The notes below the pieces were generated by a model. That model saw nothing but the letters and a program-made list of their open reading frames with translations, had not been told where the DNA came from and searched no databases. DNA of 64,000 bases, from positions 1-64,000 of the forward strand of contig NZ_JACAQA010000011.1 in assembly GCF_013385425.1 (NCBI RefSeq), given 5' to 3'. The translations under genes were made by a program, and so were the position numbers. Source of the DNA: Pseudomonas gingeri. Its GTDB lineage: Bacteria; Pseudomonadota; Gammaproteobacteria; Pseudomonadales; Pseudomonadaceae. How positions within the stretch are numbered: the first letter of the stretch is position 1; each line of letters opens with the position of its first letter. Positions 34,874 to 42,975 of the stretch are shown here, piece by piece.

Positions 34874-36139
34874 TCAGTTGCTCTTCACCGCATAATCCGG
34901 CTTCTTGTCGTTGCCCGGGATAAACGGGCTCCACGGCTGGGCACGGATCGGGCCCTTGGTCTGCCAGACCACGTTGAACTGACCGTCGGCCTGGATCTCG
35001 CCGATCATCACCGGCTTGTGCAGGTGATGGTTGGTCGGGTCCATGGTCAGGGTGTAGCCCGACGGTGCGGCGAAGGTCTGGCCGGCCAGGGCTGCACGGA
35101 CCTTGTCGACATCGGTGGACTTGGCTTTTTCCGCCGCCTGGGCCCACATGTGGATGCCGACATAGGTGGCTTCCATCGGGTCGTTGGTCACGGCCTTGTC
35201 GGCGCCCGGGAGGTTTTTCTTCTTGGTGTAGGCTTTCCAGTCGGCGACGAATTTCTTGTTCACCGGGTTATCCACCGACTCGAAGTAGTTCCACGCCGCC
35301 AGGTTGCCCACCAGTGGTTTGGTGTCGATGCCGCGCAGTTCTTCCTCGCCCACGGAGAAGGCCACCACCGGTACGTCGGTGGCTTTCAGGCCCTGGTTGG
35401 CCAGTTCCTTATAGAACGGCACGTTGGAGTCGCCATTGACGGTGGAGATGACGGCCGTCTTGCCGCCGGCGGAGAACTTCTTGATGTTGGCGACGATGGT
35501 CTGGTAGTCGGCGTGGCCGAACGGGGTGTAGACCTCTTCGATATCCTTGTCCGCGACGCCTTTGGAATGCAGGAACGAACGCAGGATCTTGTTGGTGGTG
35601 CGCGGGTAGACATAGTCGGTGCCGAGCAGGAAGAAGCGCTTGGCCGCGCCGCCGTCTTCGCTCATCAGGTATTCCACCGCCGGGATCGCCTGCTGGTTCG
35701 GCGCGGCGCCGGTGTAGAAGACGTTCGGCGACATTTCCTCGCCTTCATACTGCACCGGGTAGAACAGCAGGCCGTTGAGTTCCTCGAACACTGGCAATAC
35801 CGATTTGCGCGACACCGAGGTCCAGCAGCCGAACACCACGGCGACCTTGTCCTGGGTCAGCAACTGCCGGCTTTTTTCGGCGAACAGCGGCCAGTTGGAC
35901 GCCGGGTCGACCACCACTGGTTCGAGCATCTTGCCGTTGACCCCGCCCTTGGCGTTGATCTCGTCGATGGTCATCAGCGCCATGTCTTTGAGCGAGGTTT
36001 CGGAGATGGCCATGGTGCCGGACAGCGAATGCAGGATGCCGACCTTGATGGTCTCGGCGGCCTGGACGGTCCAGGTCATGCCCATGGCGGCAATGGATGC
36101 CGTCAGTGTGAAAGCCTTGATCAAGCTACGACGCTTCAT
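34874..36139 (-). CDS. urtA: UrtA, urea-binding periplasmic protein
   Basis: This 421-residue solute-binding protein of the branched-chain family has a signal peptide with a twin-arginine-like start (MKRRSLIKAF) cleaved near VQAAET. Mature motifs include VGILHSLSGTMAISET, CWTSVSRKSVLPVFEE and FYPVQYEGEE, characteristic of urea/amide binding proteins. The start at 36139 is backed by CTGGAG nine bases upstream; the open frame continues 75 codons further through the promoter region and is not used. It heads the urtABCDE operon behind a sigma-54 promoter. Confidence 0.95.
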   Translation of the reverse strand: MKRRSLIKAFTLTASIAAMGMTWTVQAAETIKVGILHSLSGTMAISETSLKDMALMTIDEINAKGGVNGKMLEPVVVDPASNWPLFAEKSRQLLTQDKVAVVFGCWTSVSRKSVLPVFEELNGLLFYPVQYEGEEMSPNVFYTGAAPNQQAIPAVEYLMSEDGGAAKRFFLLGTDYVYPRTTNKILRSFLHSKGVADKDIEEVYTPFGHADYQTIVANIKKFSAGGKTAVISTVNGDSNVPFYKELANQGLKATDVPVVAFSVGEEELRGIDTKPLVGNLAAWNYFESVDNPVNKKFVADWKAYTKKKNLPGADKAVTNDPMEATYVGIHMWAQAAEKAKSTDVDKVRAALAGQTFAAPSGYTLTMDPTNHHLHKPVMIGEIQADGQFNVVWQTKGPIRAQPWSPFIPGNDKKPDYAVKSN

Positions 36140-36203
36140 TGGTGCGATCTCCAGATGTTCAAAGTTTTTTTGGTTGGCAGATGCAGACACTGAAGGGGCT
36201 TTT

Positions 36204-36217
36204 GCAAAGGCTGTGCC
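36204..36217 (-). promoter_or_regulatory. Sigma-54 promoter for urtABCDE
   Basis: On the minus strand the sequence GGCACAGCCTTTGC has the -24 GG and -12 GC exactly ten bases apart, matching the RpoN consensus TGGCAC-N5-TTGC except for the first base. Transcription would begin near 36192, giving a leader of about 53 bases before urtA. This agrees with nitrogen control of urea uptake. Confidence 0.72.
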
Positions 36218-36312
36218 CAGTCGGGGAAAGGCACTAAACAGTCGTGTTTGAGCGGTACTGGTCTGAACAGTCGCACCAAGCGGGGGCGACATCGGCGTTG
36301 CGGTGCGCGGGG

Positions 36313-36329
36313 AGTGCCAGATTGGTGCT
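36313..36329. promoter_or_regulatory. NtrC-like binding site upstream of urtA
   Basis: AGTGCCAGATTGGTGCT matches 12 of 17 positions of the enteric NtrC site TGCACCATATTGGTGCA and lies about 100 bases upstream of the sigma-54 promoter, a normal enhancer distance. A further GCACCA half-site is at 36273-36278. The remainder of 36140-36452 holds the promoter and a decayed REP doublet, with no gene seen. Confidence 0.5.
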
Positions 36330-36337
36330 GATACCGT

Positions 36338-36446
36338 CTTCGCGACGGTCCGGGGCCCCGACAAGTTCTGCTCCTACAGTGTCAGTGTCGAGCAACTATA
36401 TTTGTGAACGACGCAGAACCTGCAGGAGCAGAGCTTGCTCGCGAAG
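36338..36446. repeat. Decayed REP doublet upstream of the urt promoter
   Basis: The right arm (36420-36446, CTGCAGGAGCAGAGCTTGCT and on) is intact. The left arm is split: CTTCGCGA (36338-36345) is separated from CAAGTTCTGCTCCTACAG (36362-36379) by about 16 extra bases that include CGGGGCCCCG. It appears to be a REP pair disrupted by a small insertion. Confidence 0.65.
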
Positions 36447-36452
36447 AGGCCC

Positions 36453-37463
36453 TCACCGGCGCCGCATCAGCCCGATAAAAAACAACCCGCCAATGGCCGC
36501 CGTGGCCACCCCGATCGGCAGATCTTCCGGGGCGATCAGGGTCCGCGCCGCGACATCGACCCAGACCAGGAACAGGCTCCCCAGCAGAGCCGACACCGGT
36601 AGCAGGCGCCGGTGTTCCGCGCCCACCAGGTAGCGGGCGATATGCGGCACCATCAGGCCGACAAAACCGATGGAGCCGCTGATGGAAACCAGCACGCCGG
36701 TCATCAGCGAGGCGATCAGGAATACCTTCAGGCGCACATTGCGCGCACTCAGGCCGAGGGTCACGGCAGTCTGCTCGCCGGCCATCAGGGCATTCAACGG
36801 CCGGGCCATGCTCACCAGCAGCACCAACCCCAGGAGCACGCTCGCCGCCGGGATCGGCAGCAGCTCCCAACGCGCCAGGCCGAGGCCGCCAAGCATCCAG
36901 AACAGCACCGCGGAGCTGGCCCGATGATCGCCGAGAAACAGCAGCAGGTTGGCCAGCGCCATCATCACGAAGGACACCGCGACCCCGCACAGCAGCAGCC
37001 GGTCGCTCTCCAGCCGACCGTTGCGACTGGCGATGGCGAGCACCGCCAGCATACTGGCCAGGGCACCGATAAAGGCGGCGATGGGCAAGGTCAGCAGGCC
37101 GACGATCTCGCCCACATGCAGGACCACGATCACCGCGCCGAGAGTCGCCCCGGAGGTCACCCCGAGCAGGTGCGGGTCGGCCAGGGGATTGCGCGTGACC
37201 GCCTGCAAGACCGCGCCGATCAACGCCAGCCCGGCGCCCACCAGCACGCCGAGGAGCATGCGCGGTACGCGGATCAGCCAGACGATATGCTCCTGCCCGG
37301 CGCTCCAGTTCACCTCGCCCAGGCCCAGCGCCTTATAGGAGAGAATCCGCCACACGACATCCACCGGCACCCGCGCCGGGCCGAAGCCCAGCGAGAGGAC
37401 GCAGGACAGCAGCAACAAGGCGCCGAGGGCGGCCAGCAACGAGCCATAGCGGCGATTCATCAT
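36453..37463 (-). CDS. FecCD/BtuC-family ABC permease
   Basis: This 336-residue inner-membrane permease has about ten helices and typical BtuC/FecCD motifs: VRVPRMLLGVLVGAGLALIG-like IRVPRMLLGVLVGAGLALIG, TRNPLADPHLLGV, and the ATPase-contact region GFVGLMVPHIARYLVG. It overlaps the binding-protein gene by four bases and is the last gene of the receptor-ATPase-binding-protein-permease operon. The family imports metal chelates, haem or B12; the Zur-like site upstream of the operon points to a zinc-related chelate. Confidence 0.9.
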   Translation of the reverse strand: MMNRRYGSLLAALGALLLLSCVLSLGFGPARVPVDVVWRILSYKALGLGEVNWSAGQEHIVWLIRVPRMLLGVLVGAGLALIGAVLQAVTRNPLADPHLLGVTSGATLGAVIVVLHVGEIVGLLTLPIAAFIGALASMLAVLAIASRNGRLESDRLLLCGVAVSFVMMALANLLLFLGDHRASSAVLFWMLGGLGLARWELLPIPAASVLLGLVLLVSMARPLNALMAGEQTAVTLGLSARNVRLKVFLIASLMTGVLVSISGSIGFVGLMVPHIARYLVGAEHRRLLPVSALLGSLFLVWVDVAARTLIAPEDLPIGVATAAIGGLFFIGLMRRR

Positions 37464-38410
37464 TGCGGGTGGAAGGCCTTGGCGAGGGTTTCGATGGCCT
37501 TGACGTTATCGATGCCCGGCGTCGCCTCGACATAAGGGATGACCACGAAGCGCTTGTTGCGGATAGCGTCCACCGACTGCAGCGCCGGGTTGGTTTCCAG
37601 GAAGTGCTGCTTCTGCTCGGCGGTGACTTCGCTGTAGTCGACGATCACGATCACCTGGGGATTTTTCTCCACCACGCTTTCCCAGTTGACCCGGGTCCAG
37701 CTGGCATCGACGTCGTCGAGGACGTTGCGCCCGCCAGCGGCTTCGATCAGCGCCTGGGGCATGGCCAGGCGGCCGGAGGTCATGGCGCGGTCTTCGCCGC
37801 TGTCATAGAGGAACACTCGTGGACGGTCGGCCGGCAGGGTTTTCTGCACCGTGGCCACCCGCGCCCGCATCTCGCCGATCAGGGCATTGGCGCGGTCCTG
37901 CACGTCGAAGATCTTGCCCAGGTTGCGCAGGTCGTTGTAGGTGTCGTCGAGGCTGGCACCCGCGCGTTTCATCACGAAGGCACAGGACTCGGTCAGCTCG
38001 TAGACGTTGATGCCCAGGGGCGTCAGTGTCGCCGGGGTGAGGGCGCCGCCGACCGTCATGCCGTAATCCCAGCCGGCGAAGAAGAAATCGACGTTGGCAT
38101 TGAGCAGGGTTTCCACCGACGGGTACTTGGCCGCCAGTTCGGGCAGGCCGTCGAGGGTTTTCGCCATTTCCGGGGTGACTGATTTCCAGCCGCTGATCCC
38201 GCTATAGCCGACCATGCGTGGCTTGAGGCCGAGGGCGAGCATCATCTGGGTCATGTTGATGTCATGGCTGACCGCGTGTTTCGGCGCCTCCTTGAAGGTC
38301 ACCTCGCGGTTGCAGCTCTGGACCGTCAGCGGGTAGTGCGTCGATTCGGCCAGGGCGGCCATGGACGTGAACAGTGAACCGAGGCAGAGCGCCAGGTGCC
38401 GTAGCTTCAT
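37460..38410 (-). CDS. Periplasmic metal-chelate-binding protein (TroA/BtuF-like)
   Basis: This 316-residue protein has a signal peptide cleaved near ALAES and a two-lobed helical-backbone binding fold typical of BtuF/FhuD-type proteins (PRMVGYSGISGW, VDFFFAGWDYGM, then ESVVEKNPQVIVIVDYSE). It would take the chelate from the TonB receptor and pass it to the permease. Both ends overlap neighbouring genes by four bases, so translation of the ABC genes is coupled. The ligand is unknown. Confidence 0.88.
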   Translation of the reverse strand: MKLRHLALCLGSLFTSMAALAESTHYPLTVQSCNREVTFKEAPKHAVSHDINMTQMMLALGLKPRMVGYSGISGWKSVTPEMAKTLDGLPELAAKYPSVETLLNANVDFFFAGWDYGMTVGGALTPATLTPLGINVYELTESCAFVMKRAGASLDDTYNDLRNLGKIFDVQDRANALIGEMRARVATVQKTLPADRPRVFLYDSGEDRAMTSGRLAMPQALIEAAGGRNVLDDVDASWTRVNWESVVEKNPQVIVIVDYSEVTAEQKQHFLETNPALQSVDAIRNKRFVVIPYVEATPGIDNVKAIETLAKAFHPQ

Positions 38411-39195
38411 GGTTGGGTTATCCAGGTGATTCGCGGGTAGCCGGAGAGTGGGTGGGTATCGATCAGCGCTTCGACGCCGAAGACTTCCCGCAGCAGCTCG
38501 ACGGTCAGGACCTCGGCGGGTGTGCCGCTGGCGACGATGCGCCCGTGCTGGAGCACATACAGCCGGTCGCAGAAGGCCGCGGCGAGGTTGAGGTCGTGGA
38601 TGCTCGCCAGGGTGCCGATCTTCAGTTGCCTGACCAGGCGCAACAGTTCCAACTGGAAGCGCGGGTCGAGGTGGTTGGTCGGTTCGTCGAGGATCAGCAG
38701 TTGCGGTTGCTGGGCCAGGGCGCGGGCGAGGATCACGCGTTGTTTTTCACCACCGGAGAGGGTGGCGAAGGCGTGCTCTTCGAAGCCCTGCATACCTACT
38801 GATTCAATGGATTGACGAATCAGTCGGCGGTCGGCCTCGGTGTCGCCGTCGAAGAGTTTCTTGTGTGGGGTGCGGCCCATGGCGACCACTTCGGCAACGG
38901 TCAGGCCAAAGGCATCGGGGAATTCCTGGAGCACCACGGCGATGCGCTGGGCGCACCAGCGTGGCGATTGTTTCCAGACGTTCTGGTGTGCGAGCAGGAC
39001 CTCGCCGTGTCCCGGTTGGCTGAAGCGGTAGGCGCAACGCAGCAGGCTGGTCTTGCCGCTGCCGTTGGGACCGATCAGGCCGACGAACTCACCGGCCGCC
39101 ACCCGCAGGTTGGCATCACGCAGTTGGAACTGGTGTTGGCAGCGGTCATGGCCGGGAGGTACCCAGGCGAGGTCGGTGAGGGTCAGCGAGGTCAT
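38407..39195 (-). CDS. ABC transporter ATPase for metal-chelate uptake
   Basis: This 262-residue ATPase has Walker A GPNGSGKTSLLR, signature LSGGEKQRVILARAL, Walker B LLILDEPTNHLDP and the switch SIHDLNLA, the FecE/BtuD pattern. It follows the TonB receptor after 34 bases and overlaps the binding-protein gene. It powers the FecCD-type permease encoded two genes downstream. Confidence 0.92.
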   Translation of the reverse strand: MTSLTLTDLAWVPPGHDRCQHQFQLRDANLRVAAGEFVGLIGPNGSGKTSLLRCAYRFSQPGHGEVLLAHQNVWKQSPRWCAQRIAVVLQEFPDAFGLTVAEVVAMGRTPHKKLFDGDTEADRRLIRQSIESVGMQGFEEHAFATLSGGEKQRVILARALAQQPQLLILDEPTNHLDPRFQLELLRLVRQLKIGTLASIHDLNLAAAFCDRLYVLQHGRIVASGTPAEVLTVELLREVFGVEALIDTHPLSGYPRITWITQP

Positions 39196-39229
39196 TCGTT
39201 ACTCATTGTTGTTGCACTCGGTTCTGTCT

Positions 39230-41350
39230 TTAAAAGGTGTAGTCCGCCGTCACAAAGACCGACCGCGGCTGCCCCATGATCCATTGCTGGCCGTCATTGT
39301 ATTGGCTCAGGGCGTATTGGCGATCGAACAAGTTGTTCAATTGCAGACCCAGCGTTGTATTGCGCAAGGCTTTCCACGAGACATTGGCGTCCACCACGGT
39401 ATAGCTCGGCAGCTCGACGGTATTGGCCAGGTCGGCGTAACGCGCATCCACATAACGTACGCCCGCCCCGGCGCGCACGTCATCGGTGATCGCCTTGCTC
39501 AGCCAGAGGTTGGCGGTGCGACGCGGGACATCCGTAGGGCGGTTGCCCGCGTAGGAGACGACGGCGTTACCGACGTTTTGGTCGAAATCATCGTATTGAG
39601 CCCGGACAATCGACGCATTGGCCTGCAACTGCCAGTCGTGGGCCAACTTCAGGTCGAGACTGGCTTCCAGTCCGTCGGACGATTGTTGCCCCACTTGCAG
39701 TTGGTTCTGTGAGTTGGTCGGGTCGACGGTGAGCAGCTTCTTTTTAACGATGTGGTAGGCCGCCAGGGTCCATTCGCCGCGCTGGTCCCAGAATATCTGC
39801 TTGAGACCCAGTTCGCTCTGCTTGGCTGTGGACAGGCCGAATTGCTGGTTGCCCGGGCTCAGTGAGATCAGGCCATTGAGGCCATCAGTGCTGGTGGAGT
39901 ACTGACCGTACAAGGACGTGTCTGGCGTCAGGGCATAGACCAGACCGACCTTCCAGTTGTTACCGGTCAGGGATTTTTCGGTTTGGCTGCCATTGACCAG
40001 GTTGTCACGCTCCAGATGCACATAATCGCGACGCACCCCGGTTACCAACGACCACTGCTCATTCAGCTGGGTGCGGTTTTCCGCGAAAATCGAGAACTGG
40101 CGTGTCGTGCTCTTGTACTGGTCACGGTATGGGTCGGCGCTTTCAAAGACCCCGGGGGGCGGATTGCTGATGTCGATGGGCTGGCCATCGGGCAACACAT
40201 CGTTGTACGGCGAGTTGCTGGTGTCCTTGAAACGGATGCGGTTGACGTCCACGCCCGTCAGGGTCTGGCTGTCGAGGCCGAACAGACTGTGCTTGAAGGT
40301 GAAGGTCTGGCGGTCGCCTACCTGTTCCTCGTTGTGCCCGATGCTCAGGAAACTCTGCCGCAGCAACTGCTGGCTGGCGGGGTCGAAATTGTAGTTTTCG
40401 GCGTTCTGCCAGCGACGCTGGGCCTTGAGGTAATACAGCTCGTTGCTGGAACTGACGGTATCGGAGATCTGCCAGTCGGTGCGCAGGCGCGTCCACTGGT
40501 CGTTGTAGTGCAGCTTGTCGTCGCCGACGTTGTAGTTCTTGAAGCGCAGGTTTTCCTGGTAGTGGCCGTTGATCAGCGGCACGCCGAAATAATCGGTGGG
40601 CTCCTGGTCGCCGTAGTCGCTGGAGAGGGTGAACACCAGGTCATCGTTGGCCTGCCAGCGCAAGGCGCCGCTGAAGAAGTTGCTGCTCGATTCGCCACGG
40701 TCGACCCAGCCGTTGCTGCTCAGGCGATTGAGATTGAGGCGATAGCTGAGGGTATCCGTCAGCGAACCGCCGCTGTCCAGGGCTTCTTGCTGACTGCCGT
40801 AGGAGCCATAGCCCAGGCGCACATGGTTTTCGATCTCGCCTTCGAACGGCTTTTTCGGAAGGGTGTTGATCACCGCGCCGGTGGCCCCTTCGCCATACAG
40901 TACCGATGCCGGCCCACGCAGCACATCGACGCGCTCCACCGACCAGGTGTCCACCGGGAAGGTCACGGTGCCGGCACCAGCGTACATCCGGGTGCCGTCA
41001 TACAACTGCATCACCGAGTTCTGCCCGGTAAAGCCCCGCGCCTGCAACGAAGTGCCGCCATCCCCCGGGTTGCCGGTACGGCTGATCCCGGCGCTGCGCG
41101 ATGCGGCATCCTGCACACTCATATCGCCGCGCTGGCGAATCTGTTCACCGCTCAGGCTGTCGGTGCTTGCGGGGGTTTCCAGTGCCGTCAGGCCCAGACG
41201 TGAGCCGGCGGTGGTCGGGGTCTTCAGGTCGATGCGCTCGTCGTCGACGGCGGGTGCGGTAATGGTGCCGGTGGGCAGGGTCAGGGTGCCGTCGGCCTGG
41301 GCGTGGTTCAACGCCAGCAGGCAGAGGCCGGGCAAGAGGTACTTGTTCAT
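39230..41350 (-). CDS. TonB-dependent outer-membrane receptor, Zur-controlled
   Basis: This 706-residue siderophore-type receptor has a signal peptide (MNKYLLPGLCLLALNHAQA), a plug domain (DSLSGEQIRQRGDMSVQDA; VERVDVLRGPASVLYGEGA) and a 22-strand barrel ending in the required Phe (FVTADYTF). It resembles receptors for hydroxamate or zincophore-like chelates. The start at 41350 gives a proper signal; a start 23 codons earlier would lie inside the Zur-like palindrome. The palindrome and the dedicated ABC genes suggest uptake of a zinc chelate, as recalled for PA2911-PA2914 of P. aeruginosa. Iron or B12 ligands are not excluded. Confidence 0.88.
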   Translation of the reverse strand: MNKYLLPGLCLLALNHAQADGTLTLPTGTITAPAVDDERIDLKTPTTAGSRLGLTALETPASTDSLSGEQIRQRGDMSVQDAASRSAGISRTGNPGDGGTSLQARGFTGQNSVMQLYDGTRMYAGAGTVTFPVDTWSVERVDVLRGPASVLYGEGATGAVINTLPKKPFEGEIENHVRLGYGSYGSQQEALDSGGSLTDTLSYRLNLNRLSSNGWVDRGESSSNFFSGALRWQANDDLVFTLSSDYGDQEPTDYFGVPLINGHYQENLRFKNYNVGDDKLHYNDQWTRLRTDWQISDTVSSSNELYYLKAQRRWQNAENYNFDPASQQLLRQSFLSIGHNEEQVGDRQTFTFKHSLFGLDSQTLTGVDVNRIRFKDTSNSPYNDVLPDGQPIDISNPPPGVFESADPYRDQYKSTTRQFSIFAENRTQLNEQWSLVTGVRRDYVHLERDNLVNGSQTEKSLTGNNWKVGLVYALTPDTSLYGQYSTSTDGLNGLISLSPGNQQFGLSTAKQSELGLKQIFWDQRGEWTLAAYHIVKKKLLTVDPTNSQNQLQVGQQSSDGLEASLDLKLAHDWQLQANASIVRAQYDDFDQNVGNAVVSYAGNRPTDVPRRTANLWLSKAITDDVRAGAGVRYVDARYADLANTVELPSYTVVDANVSWKALRNTTLGLQLNNLFDRQYALSQYNDGQQWIMGQPRSVFVTADYTF

Positions 41351-41413
41351 CGGGACAGGGAGTCGCTTATCTTCAGAGGCGATACCCGCAGCCAGGGACT
41401 GCGAGTAGGGATG

Positions 41414-41444
41414 TTGCATATTGTTATACTATAACAATATGCAA
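41414..41444. promoter_or_regulatory. Zur box (31-bp perfect palindrome)
   Basis: A perfect 31-base palindrome is centred on C41429 with the core TGTTATACTATAACA, an exact fit to the gammaproteobacterial Zur motif GTTATA-N-TATAAC. It lies 64-94 bases upstream of the TonB receptor start, in the promoter position, and beyond the 3' end of the PepSY gene. It predicts repression of the receptor-ABC operon when zinc is plentiful. Confidence 0.85.
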
Positions 41445-41503
41445 TTGCAACATATTCTCGTCAAAAGTCTACAGACTCCTCTGGAATGCGCCTCTCAACC
41501 TGT

Positions 41504-42886
41504 TCAGGTTGAAGATGAGGCCGATTCAGGTTGGCCCTTGAGACGCGACAGCAGCGCCCAATCCAGCAGCCAGACGACGATCAGCGAGACCCCGACCAGG
41601 GGAAACAGGATCGCCAGGGCGAACATGATCACCAGGGCGGTTTTCCAGCGTGGCAGGTCGTGGCGCAGCGGCGGTACACCGAGGCCACCTTGCGGACGAC
41701 GCTTCCACCACATCACCACGCCGCTGACGGCACTGAGCAGGATCATCAGGCACACCAGCAACATGACCAGCTGGTTGATCGTCCCGAACAGCTTGCCTTC
41801 ATGGAGCATCACGCCCATTTCCGTGGCCCGGGCGACATTGCCGTAGTGCTGCCAGCGCACATCGGCCAGGACCCTGCCGTTGTACTGGTCGACATGCAGG
41901 GTGGCATCGTTGCGCGGGTCGTCGGCGAACACGGCGATGGTGAACACGCCTTCGGCGGTGGTCGGCAGGGTGATGCTGTAGCCGGGTTCGACCTGGCGCG
42001 TGGCGGCGATGTCCACCACCTGTTGCAGGCTGATGCCCGGTGCTGCCGGGCCGCTTGAGGTGGCGCCGTGGTTCATGTGTTCGGCATGGTCGCCGGACAT
42101 CGGCATCGGCGTGTTTTCCAGGGCCCAGGGCACGGTCTGGCGGGTCGCGTCGTTGAGGCTGCGGGCCTTGAGGTCGGACTTGGGCATGTTGTTCCACATG
42201 GCATCGGGAAATCTGTTCCAGACCTCGGCGTACTGCTTGCCCCAGACCCCGGTCCAGGTCATGCCGCTGAGCAGCATGAACAGCAGCAGCCCGGCGCCCC
42301 AGAACCCAGTGACGGCGTGCAGGTCGCGCCAGACGATGCGTCCGCGCTGGCTCAGGCGTGGCCAGAGCACGCCGGCACTGGAACGGCCCCGTGGCCACCA
42401 GAGATAGAGGCCGGACACCACCAGCATCACGCCCCAGCCGGCGGCCAGTTCCACCAGGCGATCGCCGAGGGTGCCGATCATCAGTTCGCCGTGCAGGGCG
42501 CGGGCGACGGCTTGCAGATTGAGCTTGGCATCCTGCTCGCCGAGTATGTTGCCGCGATAGGGGTCGAGGAACACGTTGAGCTCGCGACCGTCGCGAATCA
42601 GCACGAACTGAGCGCTGCGTTCGGCGTTGATCGGCGGCAGGTACTGTTTGATCAGCACCTGTGGATAAGCCATCTCGATGCGGCGCATCTGATCGTCGGC
42701 GTTGAGGCGGTGATGACCGGCCTGGACCGTCATCAGGTCGCTGTACAACAGCGGGTCGAGTTGCGGTTTGAACAGGTAGATGATCCCGGTCAGGGCCAGC
42801 AGGACCATGAACGGCGCAACGAACAGCCCGGCATAGAAATGCCAGCGCCAGGCCAGGTTGTAGAAGGAGATTTTAGGTTGGCTCAT
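41504..42886 (-). CDS. PepSY-associated membrane protein, reductase-like
   Basis: This 460-residue inner-membrane protein has about four to five helices and PepSY regions: WRWHFYAGLFVAPFMVLLAL at the start, RDLHAVTGFWGAGLLLFMLL, and a final MLHEGKLFGTINQLVMLL. A Met/His-rich periplasmic stretch (PMPMSGDHAEHMNHG) fits copper handling. Relatives such as FpvG reduce metal in siderophores, and histidines in the helices may bind haem. It lies 89 bases after the OprC-like gene and probably works with it. The function is inferred. Confidence 0.84.
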   Translation of the reverse strand: MSQPKISFYNLAWRWHFYAGLFVAPFMVLLALTGIIYLFKPQLDPLLYSDLMTVQAGHHRLNADDQMRRIEMAYPQVLIKQYLPPINAERSAQFVLIRDGRELNVFLDPYRGNILGEQDAKLNLQAVARALHGELMIGTLGDRLVELAAGWGVMLVVSGLYLWWPRGRSSAGVLWPRLSQRGRIVWRDLHAVTGFWGAGLLLFMLLSGMTWTGVWGKQYAEVWNRFPDAMWNNMPKSDLKARSLNDATRQTVPWALENTPMPMSGDHAEHMNHGATSSGPAAPGISLQQVVDIAATRQVEPGYSITLPTTAEGVFTIAVFADDPRNDATLHVDQYNGRVLADVRWQHYGNVARATEMGVMLHEGKLFGTINQLVMLLVCLMILLSAVSGVVMWWKRRPQGGLGVPPLRHDLPRWKTALVIMFALAILFPLVGVSLIVVWLLDWALLSRLKGQPESASSST

Positions 42887-42975
42887 CAGGAGCGCTCCGC
42901 AAGGTATCAGTCATTGGATAGACGGTGACAGTGCGGCGAGCGGGCTTGTCAGGACGCCGCTCGCCAAAGTTACGG

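Noticed and set aside
34874..36364. A longer UrtA starting at 36364
   Set aside because: The extra 75 codons run through the sigma-54 promoter and NtrC-like site and precede a proper signal peptide with its own ribosome binding site at 36139.
41345..41503. Cobalamin riboswitch upstream of the TonB receptor next to cob genes
   Set aside because: The gap is short and dominated by the Zur-like palindrome; no B12-box-like segment was seen. A covariance search would be needed to be certain.
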